This document shows positions 1-6,817 of a stretch of 8,836 bases of DNA, piece by piece (the stretch's first letter is position 1; every line of letters begins with the position of its first letter). The DNA lies in the NCBI GenBank assembly GCA_900546485.1, contig URDK01000098.1:1-8836 (forward strand), written 5' to 3'. This DNA is from an uncultured Eubacteriales bacterium (GTDB lineage Bacteria > Bacillota > Clostridia > Oscillospirales > Oscillospiraceae). Under the pieces are notes generated by a model that searched no databases, was not told the origin of the DNA, and was given only the letters and a program-made list of their open reading frames with translations. The position numbers and the translations under genes are program-made.

Positions 1-1
1 T

Positions 2-160
2 AATCCGAGTAATTATAAGCTCGTCGAGGTGTTGCTGCGCCGTGATTACGACCTGTTGCACGCCTGGAACGGAGAGGAGGCCGTCGCCTTGTTCGCCGAC
101 TGCCGCCCCGACCTGGTGCTGATGGATATCAACATGCCCGTCATGGACGGCTATGAGGTC
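2..160 (+). other. Response-regulator receiver domain fragment, likely foreign to this locus
   Basis: The translation from base 2 reads NPSNYKLVEVLLRRDYDLL and continues to DLVLMDINMPVMDGYEV. This matches the first half of a CheY-like receiver: helix 1 after the acidic pocket, strand 2, and strand 3 with the phospho-acceptor Asp at 125-127 in the LMDINMPVMDG motif. The acidic pair just before it would lie upstream of the window, and the later switch Thr/Ser and conserved Lys are absent because the frame passes into ahcY. The wording resembles receivers of hybrid sensor kinases, possibly from Bacteroidales (inference). Leu codon use differs from the neighbours: 3 of 8 are TTG here, against none of 12 in the ahcY part. 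Confidence 0.75.
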
Positions 161-643
161 ATGCCCATGCGCGAGGCTGCAAAGGTGGGCGATATCTTCT
201 GCACCGTCACCGGCTGCTGCGACATAATAACGAAGGAGCACTTCGGGCTCATGAAGGACGGCGCCATTCTCACCAACGCCGGCCACTTTGACGTCGAGAT
301 AGACATGGCCGGGCTGCATGAGTACGCAGTAAAGAGCTATGAGGCCCGCCACAACATAACCGGTTACGAGCTGCCTAACGGCAGGACCATCTTCGTCATC
401 GCCGAGGGCCGCCTCGTGAACCTGGCCGCGGGCGACGGTCACCCGGCCGAGATCATGGACATGAGCTTCGCCATCCAGGCGCTCTCCGCAGAGTATCTTG
501 CGAAGAACCGCGGCTTCCTGCCCTGCGCTCCGCTCAAGGTGCCCGAGGAGATAGACAAGGCCGTGGCCCGCCGTAAGCTGGCGTCCATGAACGTGGAGAT
601 AGACGACATGAGCGAGGCACAGAAGGAGTACCTCGGCATCTGA
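2..643 (+). CDS. ahcY: S-adenosylhomocysteine hydrolase, C-terminal part, fused in frame to a receiver-domain fragment
   Basis: The enzyme splits S-adenosylhomocysteine into adenosine and homocysteine, using bound NAD, in the cytoplasm. From about base 161 to the TGA at 641 the frame gives ~160 residues typical of the family C-terminus: MPMREAAKVGD, GDIFCTVTG, ILTNAGHFD (His at 284-286) and GRLVNLAAGDGHP (His at 440-442), ending LGI. Full-length bacterial enzymes are a little over 400 residues, so roughly the first 60 percent is missing, including the substrate-domain catalytic residues and the start of the NAD-binding fold. In its place, codons from base 2 encode part of a response-regulator receiver. 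The frame is open to the window edge; a GTG at 29 is only a nominal start. mgtE follows after 29 bases. As drawn, this product could not be an active hydrolase. The family call is secure; the gene structure is probably an assembly artefact. Confidence 0.85.
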   Translation, partial: NPSNYKLVEVLLRRDYDLLHAWNGEEAVALFADCRPDLVLMDINMPVMDGYEVMPMREAAKVGDIFCTVTGCCDIITKEHFGLMKDGAILTNAGHFDVEIDMAGLHEYAVKSYEARHNITGYELPNGRTIFVIAEGRLVNLAAGDGHPAEIMDMSFAIQALSAEYLAKNRGFLPCAPLKVPEEIDKAVARRKLASMNVEIDDMSEAQKEYLGI

Positions 644-672
644 TATTCAACTCTGGGGAGCGGTGAGCGGGT

Positions 673-2061
673 TTGGAGGAGAACAGCACCGAGCTTCGCC
701 GGGAGCACCTTTTCGAGCTGTTGGAGGCGCACCGGATGAAGGCACTCCAGCTTGAGCTGGAGGATATGAACGAATTTGATATCGCTGAATTCCTCACCGA
801 GCTGGGCGAGGAGGACAGCAAGCGCATGGCCACCGTGTTCCGCCTCCTTTCGAAGGAGCGGGGCGCGGAGGTCTTCGCGGAGCTGGACGCGCAGGAGCAG
901 GAGGTAATAATCAACTCCATCACGGACACGGAGCTGGCCGCCATCATCGAGGACATGTACGTCGACGACGCGGTCGACATGATGGAGGAGCTGCCCGCGA
1001 ACATCGTCAAGCGCGTCATGCGCAACGCGACGCCCGCCACGCGCAACCTTATAAACCAGTACCTGAAGTATCCGGATGACTCGGCGGGCAGCATAATGAC
1101 CGCCGAGTTCGTGGACCTCAAAAAGTACATGAACGTGCGCGAGTCCATCGCCCGCATCCGCCGCATAGGCGAGGACAAGGAGACCATCTACGTCTGCTAT
1201 GTCACCTCTGCGGACCGGAAACTGGAGGGCGTCGTGACCGTGAAGGACCTGCTGCTCTCGGATGACGAGGCGGTCATAGAGGACATCATGGACACGAACG
1301 TTATCTTCTGCCGGACAACGGACGAGCGCGTCGAGGCCGCGGAGCTCATCTCGGACTACGACCTGCTGGCGATACCCGTAGTCGACAAGGAGGGCCGGCT
1401 CGTTGGCATCGTCACGGTCGACGACGTCATCGACGTCCTGCAGGAGGAGGCCACGGAGGACTTCGACCGCATGGCCGGTATTGCGCCCTCGGATAAGCCG
1501 TATTCGCGCACGGGCGTACTGGAGATGTGGAAGCGCCGCATACCCTGGCTGATGTTTTTGATGCTGTCCGCGACCTTCACGAGCATGATAATCACCGGCT
1601 TTGAGGACGCGCTCTCGAAGTGCGCGGTGCTGACGGGCTTCATACCCATGCTTATGGGCACGGGCGGAAACTCGGGCTCGCAGAGCTCGACGGCGGTCAT
1701 CCGAAGCCTCTCTCTGGGCGACACGGAGCCAAAGGACATACTCTACGTCGTCTGGAAGGAGATACGCGTCGCCGTGGCCTGCGGAGCCACGCTGGCGGCG
1801 GTGAACTTTGTGAAAATGCTCCTGGTCGACCGGATGCTGCTGGGAAACACGGAGGTGACGGTGCTCGTCGCGGCGACCGTCTCGGTAACGCTGATATTTG
1901 TAGTAATGTTCGCCAAGGCCGTGGGCAGCACCCTGCCCATGGCGGCGGAGAAGATAGGCATAGACCCCGCGGTTATGGCAAGTCCGCTGATATCCACCAT
2001 AACCGACGCCGTGTCGCTGCTCATCTATTTCACTCTGGCGACCTTGCTGCTGCACATATAA
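673..2061 (+). CDS. mgtE: MgtE-family magnesium transporter
   Basis: This is a Mg2+ channel/transporter of the cytoplasmic membrane (462 residues, normal length). Residues 1-135 form the acidic helical MgtE N domain. Two CBS domains follow at about 142-200 and 205-262, entered by the typical PDDSAGSIMT segment (135-143). A membrane domain of about five helices covers 288-462. It carries LMGTGGNSGSQSS (327-339) and TITDAVSLLIYF (442-453), whose Asp445 probably matches the pore Asp of the last helix. In known MgtE proteins the N and CBS domains bind Mg2+ and close the pore, so gating is probably post-translational. The start is TTG at 673, because a stop in frame at 664 rules out anything further upstream. 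GGTGA (662-666) and GGGGAG (655-660) are possible ribosome sites. An ATG at 736 with GGAGG 8 bases before it is a real alternative but would cost the first N-domain helix. The gene lies 29 bases after ahcY and 31 before the permease. Confidence 0.95.
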   Translation: MEENSTELRREHLFELLEAHRMKALQLELEDMNEFDIAEFLTELGEEDSKRMATVFRLLSKERGAEVFAELDAQEQEVIINSITDTELAAIIEDMYVDDAVDMMEELPANIVKRVMRNATPATRNLINQYLKYPDDSAGSIMTAEFVDLKKYMNVRESIARIRRIGEDKETIYVCYVTSADRKLEGVVTVKDLLLSDDEAVIEDIMDTNVIFCRTTDERVEAAELISDYDLLAIPVVDKEGRLVGIVTVDDVIDVLQEEATEDFDRMAGIAPSDKPYSRTGVLEMWKRRIPWLMFLMLSATFTSMIITGFEDALSKCAVLTGFIPMLMGTGGNSGSQSSTAVIRSLSLGDTEPKDILYVVWKEIRVAVACGATLAAVNFVKMLLVDRMLLGNTEVTVLVAATVSVTLIFVVMFAKAVGSTLPMAAEKIGIDPAVMASPLISTITDAVSLLIYFTLATLLLHI

Positions 2062-2092
2062 AAACAGGGGAGTCAAGGGGAATAGGGAAGTT

Positions 2093-3007
2093 ATGGACAT
2101 GACGGAAGTCATATCCCAGATGGGGATATTGGTATTTATAATGGTTATCGGCTTCATCTGCGCCAAGCTCGGCGTGACGGGGCCGGAATCAAACAAGCAC
2201 CTTTCCAGCATAGTGATGAACGTGCTGCTGGTGTGTACGATACTCTACTCCGTGATGAATACGGAGATGGAGATGGGTCTTGCCGAGGTGGGTTTTGTCC
2301 TGCTGAGCTTTGTGGTGATGTTCGCCGTGATGTCGGTGCTGGGCTGGGTGACGGCAAAGGTGCTCCGCCCGGGGGAGAAGCGCAAGGGAATAACGTTTTT
2401 CGCGGTTACTTTTGCGAATACGGTGTTCCTTGGCTTTCCCGTCATTGAGGCGATGTACGGCGCAGACGGCATATTCATCGCTACGATATCGAACATACCT
2501 TTCAACCTCATGGCCTACACCGTCGGCTACGGCGCAGTGCGCGGCGGAATGAAGGGCCTGACGCTGCGGAAGGCCCTCGCGCCGCCGCTGGTAGCTTCCT
2601 TCGTGGCTGTGCTCATCTTCCTGAGCGGGATAGAGATACCCGAATTTGTGGCGGACTGCTTCGGTACCATGAGCGGGGCCACGATACCGATGTCGATGCT
2701 GATAGTCGGCACCAGCCTCGGCTCCGTTTCGCTCAAGGGCGCAAAGGGCAACTGGCGGGTGTTTGTGGTCGTGGCCGTCAAGCTGCTGGTTGCACCGGTG
2801 CTGGTGTGGCTGGTGACGCGGATTTTCGTGACGGACGAGATGCTCCTCGGCGTCATAGTCGTCCTATCCTCCGCGCCGACGGCGATGATAGCCACCATCT
2901 TCGCCATAGAGGCTGGACGCGACGAGGGCTACGCCTCCGAATGCGTCTTCATAGGCACGGTGCTGTCCGCGCTCACGATGCCTCTGATGATTTGGCTGCT
3001 TCTTTGA
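2093..3007 (+). CDS. AEC (auxin efflux carrier) family transporter
   Basis: This is a 304-residue integral membrane protein of the Mem_trans/AEC family, which includes bacterial malate (MleP) and malonate (MdcF) permeases. About ten hydrophobic segments are visible, near 8-25, 38-56, 66-88, 100-118, 126-146, 164-181, 194-212, 222-244, 249-270 and 284-304, split by a polar middle loop (150-160). Family-like motifs are ANTVFLGFPV (108-117) in the first half and SSAPTAMIATIFA (259-271) in the second. The substrate cannot be read from sequence; an organic acid is the usual guess. Two starts are close together: ATG 2093, with AGGGG 12 and AGGGA 4 bases upstream, or ATG 2099, for which AGGGA lies 10 bases upstream. 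The choice shifts the N-terminus by two residues. The gene ends with tandem stops TGA-TAA, then a strong terminator. It is last in the ahcY-mgtE run. Confidence 0.9.
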   Translation: MDMTEVISQMGILVFIMVIGFICAKLGVTGPESNKHLSSIVMNVLLVCTILYSVMNTEMEMGLAEVGFVLLSFVVMFAVMSVLGWVTAKVLRPGEKRKGITFFAVTFANTVFLGFPVIEAMYGADGIFIATISNIPFNLMAYTVGYGAVRGGMKGLTLRKALAPPLVASFVAVLIFLSGIEIPEFVADCFGTMSGATIPMSMLIVGTSLGSVSLKGAKGNWRVFVVVAVKLLVAPVLVWLVTRIFVTDEMLLGVIVVLSSAPTAMIATIFAIEAGRDEGYASECVFIGTVLSALTMPLMIWLLL

Positions 3008-3018
3008 TAAAAAGGCCG

Positions 3019-3048
3019 AAAAAGCCGCCCCAAACGGGGCGGCTTTTT
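3019..3048. terminator. Bidirectional intrinsic terminator
   Basis: A perfect 13-bp stem is visible: AAAAAGCCGCCCC (3019-3031) pairs with GGGGCGGCTTTTT (3036-3048) around an AAAC loop. The eight inner pairs are all G-C, and the outer A/T pairs give a five-base T run on either strand. It sits between two converging genes, 11 bases after the permease stop and 19 bases beyond the reductase stop on the other strand, so it can serve both transcripts. Confidence 0.92.
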
Positions 3049-3067
3049 GCATTTCGTAAAAGCAGGA

Positions 3068-4240
3068 TTATTTGCTGTACACCTCTATCTCCATGTCCGA
3101 CATGGGGTAGGAGCAGCAGGGGTGGAAGTAGTGGAACTGCTTATCGGCTATGCGCAGCTGCTCGTAGCGGTTGGCGTGGTATTCGCCCTTCACGAGACGG
3201 CTGCGGCAGAAGCCGCAGTAGCCGACGCGGCACTTGTTGTTTACGGCGAGCCCCGCGCGCTCAAAGGCGGTGAGCACCGTCTCGTCGCTTCTGGCGGGGA
3301 TGGTGTGCAGCTCGTCGCGGTAGTGTACGGTCAGCGTGTAGCTCTTGGCCTCGCCCGCGTCGTAGACGTCCTCGGTGCGCTCCATGCGGATGTACTTTTG
3401 CGCAAGGCCCAGCTTGGGCAGCTCCTTGTCGAGGAAGTCGCACATCGCGCCGGGACCCACGACGTAGATGCTGTAAGGCTCCGCGCCGGCGTACTTTTTG
3501 ATGAGCTCCGCCGAGATGAAGCCCGCCTCGAAGCCCTCCTTATTCTCCTCGCTGAGCACGTACACGACCTTCACCTTGGGGCAGCGCGCCGCTATGGCGT
3601 CGAAGTCAGCGCGGAACACTAGGTCGGCCTCCGTCCTCGCACCGTAGAGCAGGGTCATTTCGAAGTCCTCGGTGCCCTCGTCTATGGCCTTGGCCATGGA
3701 CATGAAGGGAGTGATGCCGCTGCCGCCCGCGAGCGCCACGACGTGCCTGCAGTCGCGGATGCCGGAATGGGTGATGTGTCCGCCGGGCTCGGTTGCCGTG
3801 AGCGTGTCGCCCACCTTGGCCTCGTTGTGCAGCCAGGCGGAGAGGAAGCCGCCCTCTTTGAGCTTGACGGTGATGCGGTATTTTCCCTCAAGCGCCTCCT
3901 TGGGACTGGAGGAGAGGGAGTAGGTTCGCCGCGCGACGGAACCCGCGAGCTCGGTGCGGACGTTGATGTAGCTGCCCGCCTTGAAGGGGGCGAGCTCGGT
4001 CGTGCCGCTGTCCTTGTCGGGGACGAGGATGAAGCTCTTGGCGTCGTGCGTCTCGTCAACGATCTCAGCTATCTTGAGGTGCTGCGCCGTGGGGTGCAGC
4101 CTCTTGGCCAGCTCGTTCACGCGGTAGGTGCCGGGCAGGGGCTTTGCCTCGGCGGAGGCTATCATCTCCGCGCGGTTCTTGCGGAGGTTTTTGAACTTCA
4201 GCATGTCGAATACGCCGATAAGTCCGACCTTGACATTCAT
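3068..4240 (-). CDS. FAD/NAD(P)H reductase with C-terminal [2Fe-2S] ferredoxin domain
   Basis: This is an electron-transfer flavoprotein of the ferredoxin-NADP reductase superfamily (390 residues), in the order FAD domain, NAD(P) domain, plant-type ferredoxin, as in Hcr and PaaE. A basic N-terminal extension (1-50) has no clear function. The FAD domain spans about 52-155 with RRTYSLSSS (104-112). The nucleotide domain spans about 165-285 with LAGGSGITPFMSM (170-182), LLYGARTEADLVF (197-209) and VVGPGAMCDFL (260-270). The ferredoxin part (298-390) has C337-x4-C342-x2-C345 and a fourth ligand at C375 or C376, so the cluster site is complete. The ATG is set by a perfect AAGGAGG that lies inside the end of the upstream gene, 9 bases before the start, and only one base separates the stop from this ATG. 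Translational coupling with the CrtI-like flavoprotein is therefore likely, and the reductase probably supplies its electrons (inference). The final acceptor is unknown. Confidence 0.9.
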   Translation of the reverse strand: MNVKVGLIGVFDMLKFKNLRKNRAEMIASAEAKPLPGTYRVNELAKRLHPTAQHLKIAEIVDETHDAKSFILVPDKDSGTTELAPFKAGSYINVRTELAGSVARRTYSLSSSPKEALEGKYRITVKLKEGGFLSAWLHNEAKVGDTLTATEPGGHITHSGIRDCRHVVALAGGSGITPFMSMAKAIDEGTEDFEMTLLYGARTEADLVFRADFDAIAARCPKVKVVYVLSEENKEGFEAGFISAELIKKYAGAEPYSIYVVGPGAMCDFLDKELPKLGLAQKYIRMERTEDVYDAGEAKSYTLTVHYRDELHTIPARSDETVLTAFERAGLAVNNKCRVGYCGFCRSRLVKGEYHANRYEQLRIADKQFHYFHPCCSYPMSDMEIEVYSK

Positions 4241-4241
4241 A

Positions 4242-5777
4242 TTACTCAGCCTCCTTCTGCATATCCATGAGCGTGAACTTGGCGGCGAGGTTGCCGGACT
4301 GGTAGGACGAGTTGAAGCCGGAGCCGCGCATGGCGTGCCCGCCGCAGAAGTGCAGGCCGGGCAGGTGCTTTTCGTTGTACATGCACATGATGCGCGGCAT
4401 CATGTTGTCGAGCCCCGTGAGCAGATATCCGTAGATGGCGCCCTGAGGCGCGCCGGTGTAGTGGGCGTAAGTCACGGGCGTGCCGACCTCTATCTCCTCT
4501 ATGGCGTCGCGTATCTTCGCGCCGGTCGCGCGCTCGAAGCCGTCTATGAGGCAGTTTGCCATCTTTTCCTTTATGTCGAAGTAGTTCTCCGCGTTGGCGA
4601 GGCCGCCGAAGAAGTCGGAGAAGTAAAGCGAGGTGAAGTAGAGTATGGTCGTGCCCTTGGGCGAGCAGTCGGGCAGGGCCGCATTGAGGCAGACCGTGAC
4701 CTGTGCGGGGTTCTCTATGCTTTCCATGCCGTTGAACTCGGCCGTGGTGTCGAGAGAGTGGTAGATGAAGTAGCTGTAATCGTGCAGTCCCAGCTCCTCG
4801 GGGGACTTGTTGAGGCCCAGGAACATGGAGACGCCGCGCCCGGCGAGGCCGCGGGCATTCGCGAGCTTGAGCTCCTCCTCGGGTATGTCCTTGGGGTCGA
4901 CCATCCTGCCGTAGACGAGGTGCGGGGAGGCGTTGCTGACGACGTGCTCAGTGGCGACCTCCTTGCCGTCTGCGAAGCGGACGCCGGCGACCTTGCCGTC
5001 CTTCGTGATGATGTGCTCGACCTCGGAGTTGTACCATATCTCGCCGCCCTTTTCGAGGATGGTGTCCGCCAGGGCGCAGCTTATGCCGTGGGAGCGGTTC
5101 TTGGGTATCTGCGCGCCGTGGGTGATATAGAGGTTCACCATCAGGGCGTAGTGCAGGAAACTCAGCTGGTCCTCGGGCGTGCCGAGATAGGACCAGTAGA
5201 CGTTGATTATCTCCTGCGCCTTTTTGGGCATCTTTATGGCGTTCAGGACCTTGTCGATGGGGTAGGCGGCGACGCGCATGAAGTTGGGGTACTCGCTCTT
5301 GAGCACCGCGGTGTCCGGATTGCCGCGCATCTGGGTGAGATAGGCCATGGCCCTGCGGCACTCGTCGGCGAGGGCGAAGAAAGTGGTGGTCGATTCACGG
5401 CTGCCGGGGACGTAGCTCTCCATCTTGTCGATGAAGTTCTGCACGCCGAAGGGCATGGAATAGTCCTCGCCGGTGTCGAGCGTGATGACCCTGTAAGCCT
5501 CGGGGACCGTGACGAATTCTATCTTGTCCAGGACGCCGAGCTCCTCAAAGAGGGCGTAGAGGTTGCCGCTGTTGCCGGGGGTGCCGAAGTCGCAGAGCTC
5601 GTGCAGCGAGGCCTCGAACTCAAAGCGTCCGCGGACAAAGCTGGTGGCGAAGCCGCCGGGGAGGTTGTGCCGCTCAGCAAGCAGGACGTGCTTGCCGGCG
5701 TCCGCCAGCGTGAGCGCCGCGGCGAGACCGCCGTTGCCGGCGCCGATGACTACTGCGTCATAGTGTGGAACTGCCAA
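4242..5777 (-). CDS. FAD-dependent oxidoreductase of the phytoene desaturase / CrtISO / retinol saturase superfamily
   Basis: This is a 511-residue flavoprotein, the usual length for CrtI-like enzymes. The N-terminus begins almost at once with a dinucleotide-binding fold: VVIGAGNGGLAAAL (9-22), the acidic residue closing it at E35, then LPGGFATSFVRGRFEFE (39-55). The C-terminus has the family FAD-contact region, GLHFCGGHAMRGSGFNSSY (474-492) and a helix at 495-503. Relatives desaturate, isomerise or saturate polyenes such as phytoene, prolycopene and retinol. Two sites differ from textbook CrtI: EASLHEL replaces the usual D-x-G after GG, and HAMRGSGFNSS replaces the PGxGxxG style. No prenyl or carotenoid gene lies nearby, so no substrate can be assigned. 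The start is TTG 5777: a TGA in frame a few codons upstream and the position of the fold leave no better choice. The ribosome site is weak. The gene is first of a two-gene unit with the reductase. Confidence 0.85.
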   Translation of the reverse strand: MAVPHYDAVVIGAGNGGLAAALTLADAGKHVLLAERHNLPGGFATSFVRGRFEFEASLHELCDFGTPGNSGNLYALFEELGVLDKIEFVTVPEAYRVITLDTGEDYSMPFGVQNFIDKMESYVPGSRESTTTFFALADECRRAMAYLTQMRGNPDTAVLKSEYPNFMRVAAYPIDKVLNAIKMPKKAQEIINVYWSYLGTPEDQLSFLHYALMVNLYITHGAQIPKNRSHGISCALADTILEKGGEIWYNSEVEHIITKDGKVAGVRFADGKEVATEHVVSNASPHLVYGRMVDPKDIPEEELKLANARGLAGRGVSMFLGLNKSPEELGLHDYSYFIYHSLDTTAEFNGMESIENPAQVTVCLNAALPDCSPKGTTILYFTSLYFSDFFGGLANAENYFDIKEKMANCLIDGFERATGAKIRDAIEEIEVGTPVTYAHYTGAPQGAIYGYLLTGLDNMMPRIMCMYNEKHLPGLHFCGGHAMRGSGFNSSYQSGNLAAKFTLMDMQKEAE

Positions 5778-5808
5778 ATCAAATCACCGTGCCTTTCAAA
5801 GATGTTTC

Positions 5809-5823
5809 TGTGGCCATACCACA
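5809..5823. promoter_or_regulatory. Small inverted repeat near the presumed transcription start
   Basis: TGTGG (5809-5813) and CCACA (5819-5823) are exact inverted arms around five bases. The element directly abuts the minus-strand TATACT and would overlap the start point of that transcript, where a repressor site often lies. The arms are only five bases, so chance is a real possibility. Confidence 0.25.
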
Positions 5824-5829
5824 AGTATA
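5824..5829 (-). promoter_or_regulatory. Possible -10 element for the flavoprotein-reductase unit
   Basis: The minus strand reads TATACT here, five of six matches to the sigma-70 -10 box, about 47 bases upstream of the TTG start. The hexamer at 17-bp spacing (TTCCAT) is a poor -35, so the assignment rests on the -10 alone. Confidence 0.35.
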
Positions 5830-5897
5830 AACCAGTACGCCGGAAAATGGAAGAGGGAAAATCAAAAATTTAACGTACTTGAAAAAATTCGTGCGTT

Positions 5898-5926
5898 TTG
5901 GAAATGGCTGTGATATATTATTTAAT
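5898..5926 (+). promoter_or_regulatory. Possible promoter of the metF-metH unit
   Basis: TTGGAA (5898-5903) and TTTAAT (5921-5926) are separated by 17 bases, matching the sigma-70 boxes at four and five of six places. An overlapping alternative is an extended -10, TGATATATT (5911-5919). The stretch is clearly AT-rich against GC-rich genes. Either reading gives a leader of about 20-30 bases, too short for a SAM riboswitch. The ribosome site is probably AAGGGA at 5940-5945. Confidence 0.4.
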
Positions 5927-5956
5927 CAGTAATTTTTTGAAGGGAACGAAGCGGAA

Positions 5957-6817
5957 ATGAAGATAAGCGACATACTCAAAGAGGACAAAGTGACGCTGAC
6001 CTACGAGGTCTTCCCGCCCCGCGGTGGAGATACCTACGAGGCGGTAGCGGAGAAGGCGAGGACCATATCCGAGCTTCAGCCCGCGTTCATGAGCGTGACC
6101 TACCGCGCGGGCGGGGAGACCAGCGACTATACCGTGAAGCTGGCCTCGGACATCTCTGGACGCCTGGGCGTGGAGTCTCTGGCGCACCTCACCTGCGTGT
6201 CCTCCACGAGAGAACAGGTCGCACAGGTGCTTGCAAAGCTGCGCGAGCACGGCGTGCAGAACATCCTCGCGCTGCGCGGCGACATCCCGCCCGAGGGCCC
6301 GACGGCACATGACTACGCCTACGCCGCTGAGCTGGTGCGCGACATAAAGGCCCAGGGCGACTTCTGTGTCGGAGGCGCCTGCTATCCCGAGGGCCACCCG
6401 GAAGCGGGCGGCAAGGTCGCGGACATAGAGCACCTCAAGGAGAAGGTGGACGCCGGCTGCGAGTTCCTCATCACGCAGATGTTCTTCGACAACAGCATCT
6501 TCTATAACTTCCTCTACCGCATCCGCGAGCGCGGCATAGACGTCCCCGTCGTCGCGGGCATCATGCCCGTGACCAACGCCAAGCAGGTCACGCGCATTAC
6601 CCAGCTCTCGGGCAACTTCCTGCCGGAGAAGTTCAAGGCCGTCGTCGACCGTTTCGGCGGAAATCCCGAGGCTATGCGCCAGGCGGGCATAGCCTACGCC
6701 ACGGGCCAGATAATAGACCTCATCGCCAACGGCGTGAACCACATCCACGTGTTCACCATGAACAAGCCCGAGGTCGCCCGCGGCATACACGACAGCCTCT
6801 CGGAGCTGCTCAAGTGA
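5957..6817 (+). CDS. metF: 5,10-methylenetetrahydrofolate reductase
   Basis: This cytoplasmic flavoenzyme reduces 5,10-methylene-THF to 5-methyl-THF, the methyl donor for methionine synthase. The 286-residue protein is a single FAD TIM barrel of the bacterial MetF type with no regulatory domain. Visible family signatures are TYEVFPPRG (15-23) with E17 in the place of the catalytic Glu28 of E. coli, SVTYRAGG (46-53), NILALRGDIPP (102-112) with the flavin-tuning Asp at 109, YPEGHPE (143-149), ITQMFFD (172-178) with substrate-binding Q174, VAGIMPV near 210, and a C-terminal HIHVFTMN. The ATG sits 11 bases after AAGGGA. It is the first gene of a tight three-gene unit, and its stop overlaps the GTG of the next gene by four bases. 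The electron donor is uncertain: some anaerobic MetF proteins use partners other than NAD(P)H, but no MetV-like partner gene is seen here. Confidence 0.96.
   Translation: MKISDILKEDKVTLTYEVFPPRGGDTYEAVAEKARTISELQPAFMSVTYRAGGETSDYTVKLASDISGRLGVESLAHLTCVSSTREQVAQVLAKLREHGVQNILALRGDIPPEGPTAHDYAYAAELVRDIKAQGDFCVGGACYPEGHPEAGGKVADIEHLKEKVDAGCEFLITQMFFDNSIFYNFLYRIRERGIDVPVVAGIMPVTNAKQVTRITQLSGNFLPEKFKAVVDRFGGNPEAMRQAGIAYATGQIIDLIANGVNHIHVFTMNKPEVARGIHDSLSELLK

Noticed and set aside
2..643. A new functional signalling enzyme made of receiver plus SAH hydrolase
   Set aside because: Both halves are incomplete: the receiver lacks its second half and the hydrolase its substrate domain. The join is at a string shared by both families, so an artefact explains it better.
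644..672. M-box (Mg2+) riboswitch before mgtE
   Set aside because: Only 29 bases separate ahcY from mgtE, far too short for an M-box. Any regulation of this transporter is likely through its own N and CBS domains or an upstream promoter outside the window.
439..2211. 590-codon open frame on the minus strand opposite ahcY and mgtE
   Set aside because: Its translation is low-complexity, rich in Arg, His, Val and Asp, and shows no known domain. It is the antisense shadow of a well-supported mgtE in GC-rich DNA.
4242..5777. Naming the flavoprotein crtI or calling the locus a carotenoid pathway
   Set aside because: No phytoene synthase or prenyltransferase is nearby and the key motifs deviate, so only the superfamily can be supported.
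4128..5873. 581-codon open frame on the plus strand opposite the CrtI-like gene
   Set aside because: It has Gly/Val/Glu/Ala-rich repetitive wording without motifs, and the minus-strand frame has complete FAD-binding motifs. Shadow frame.
5778..5956. SAM (S-box) or cobalamin riboswitch ahead of metF
   Set aside because: I found no paired stems, B12-box-like sequence or terminator hairpin in these bases, and the likely promoter leaves a leader of only about 20-30 bases.
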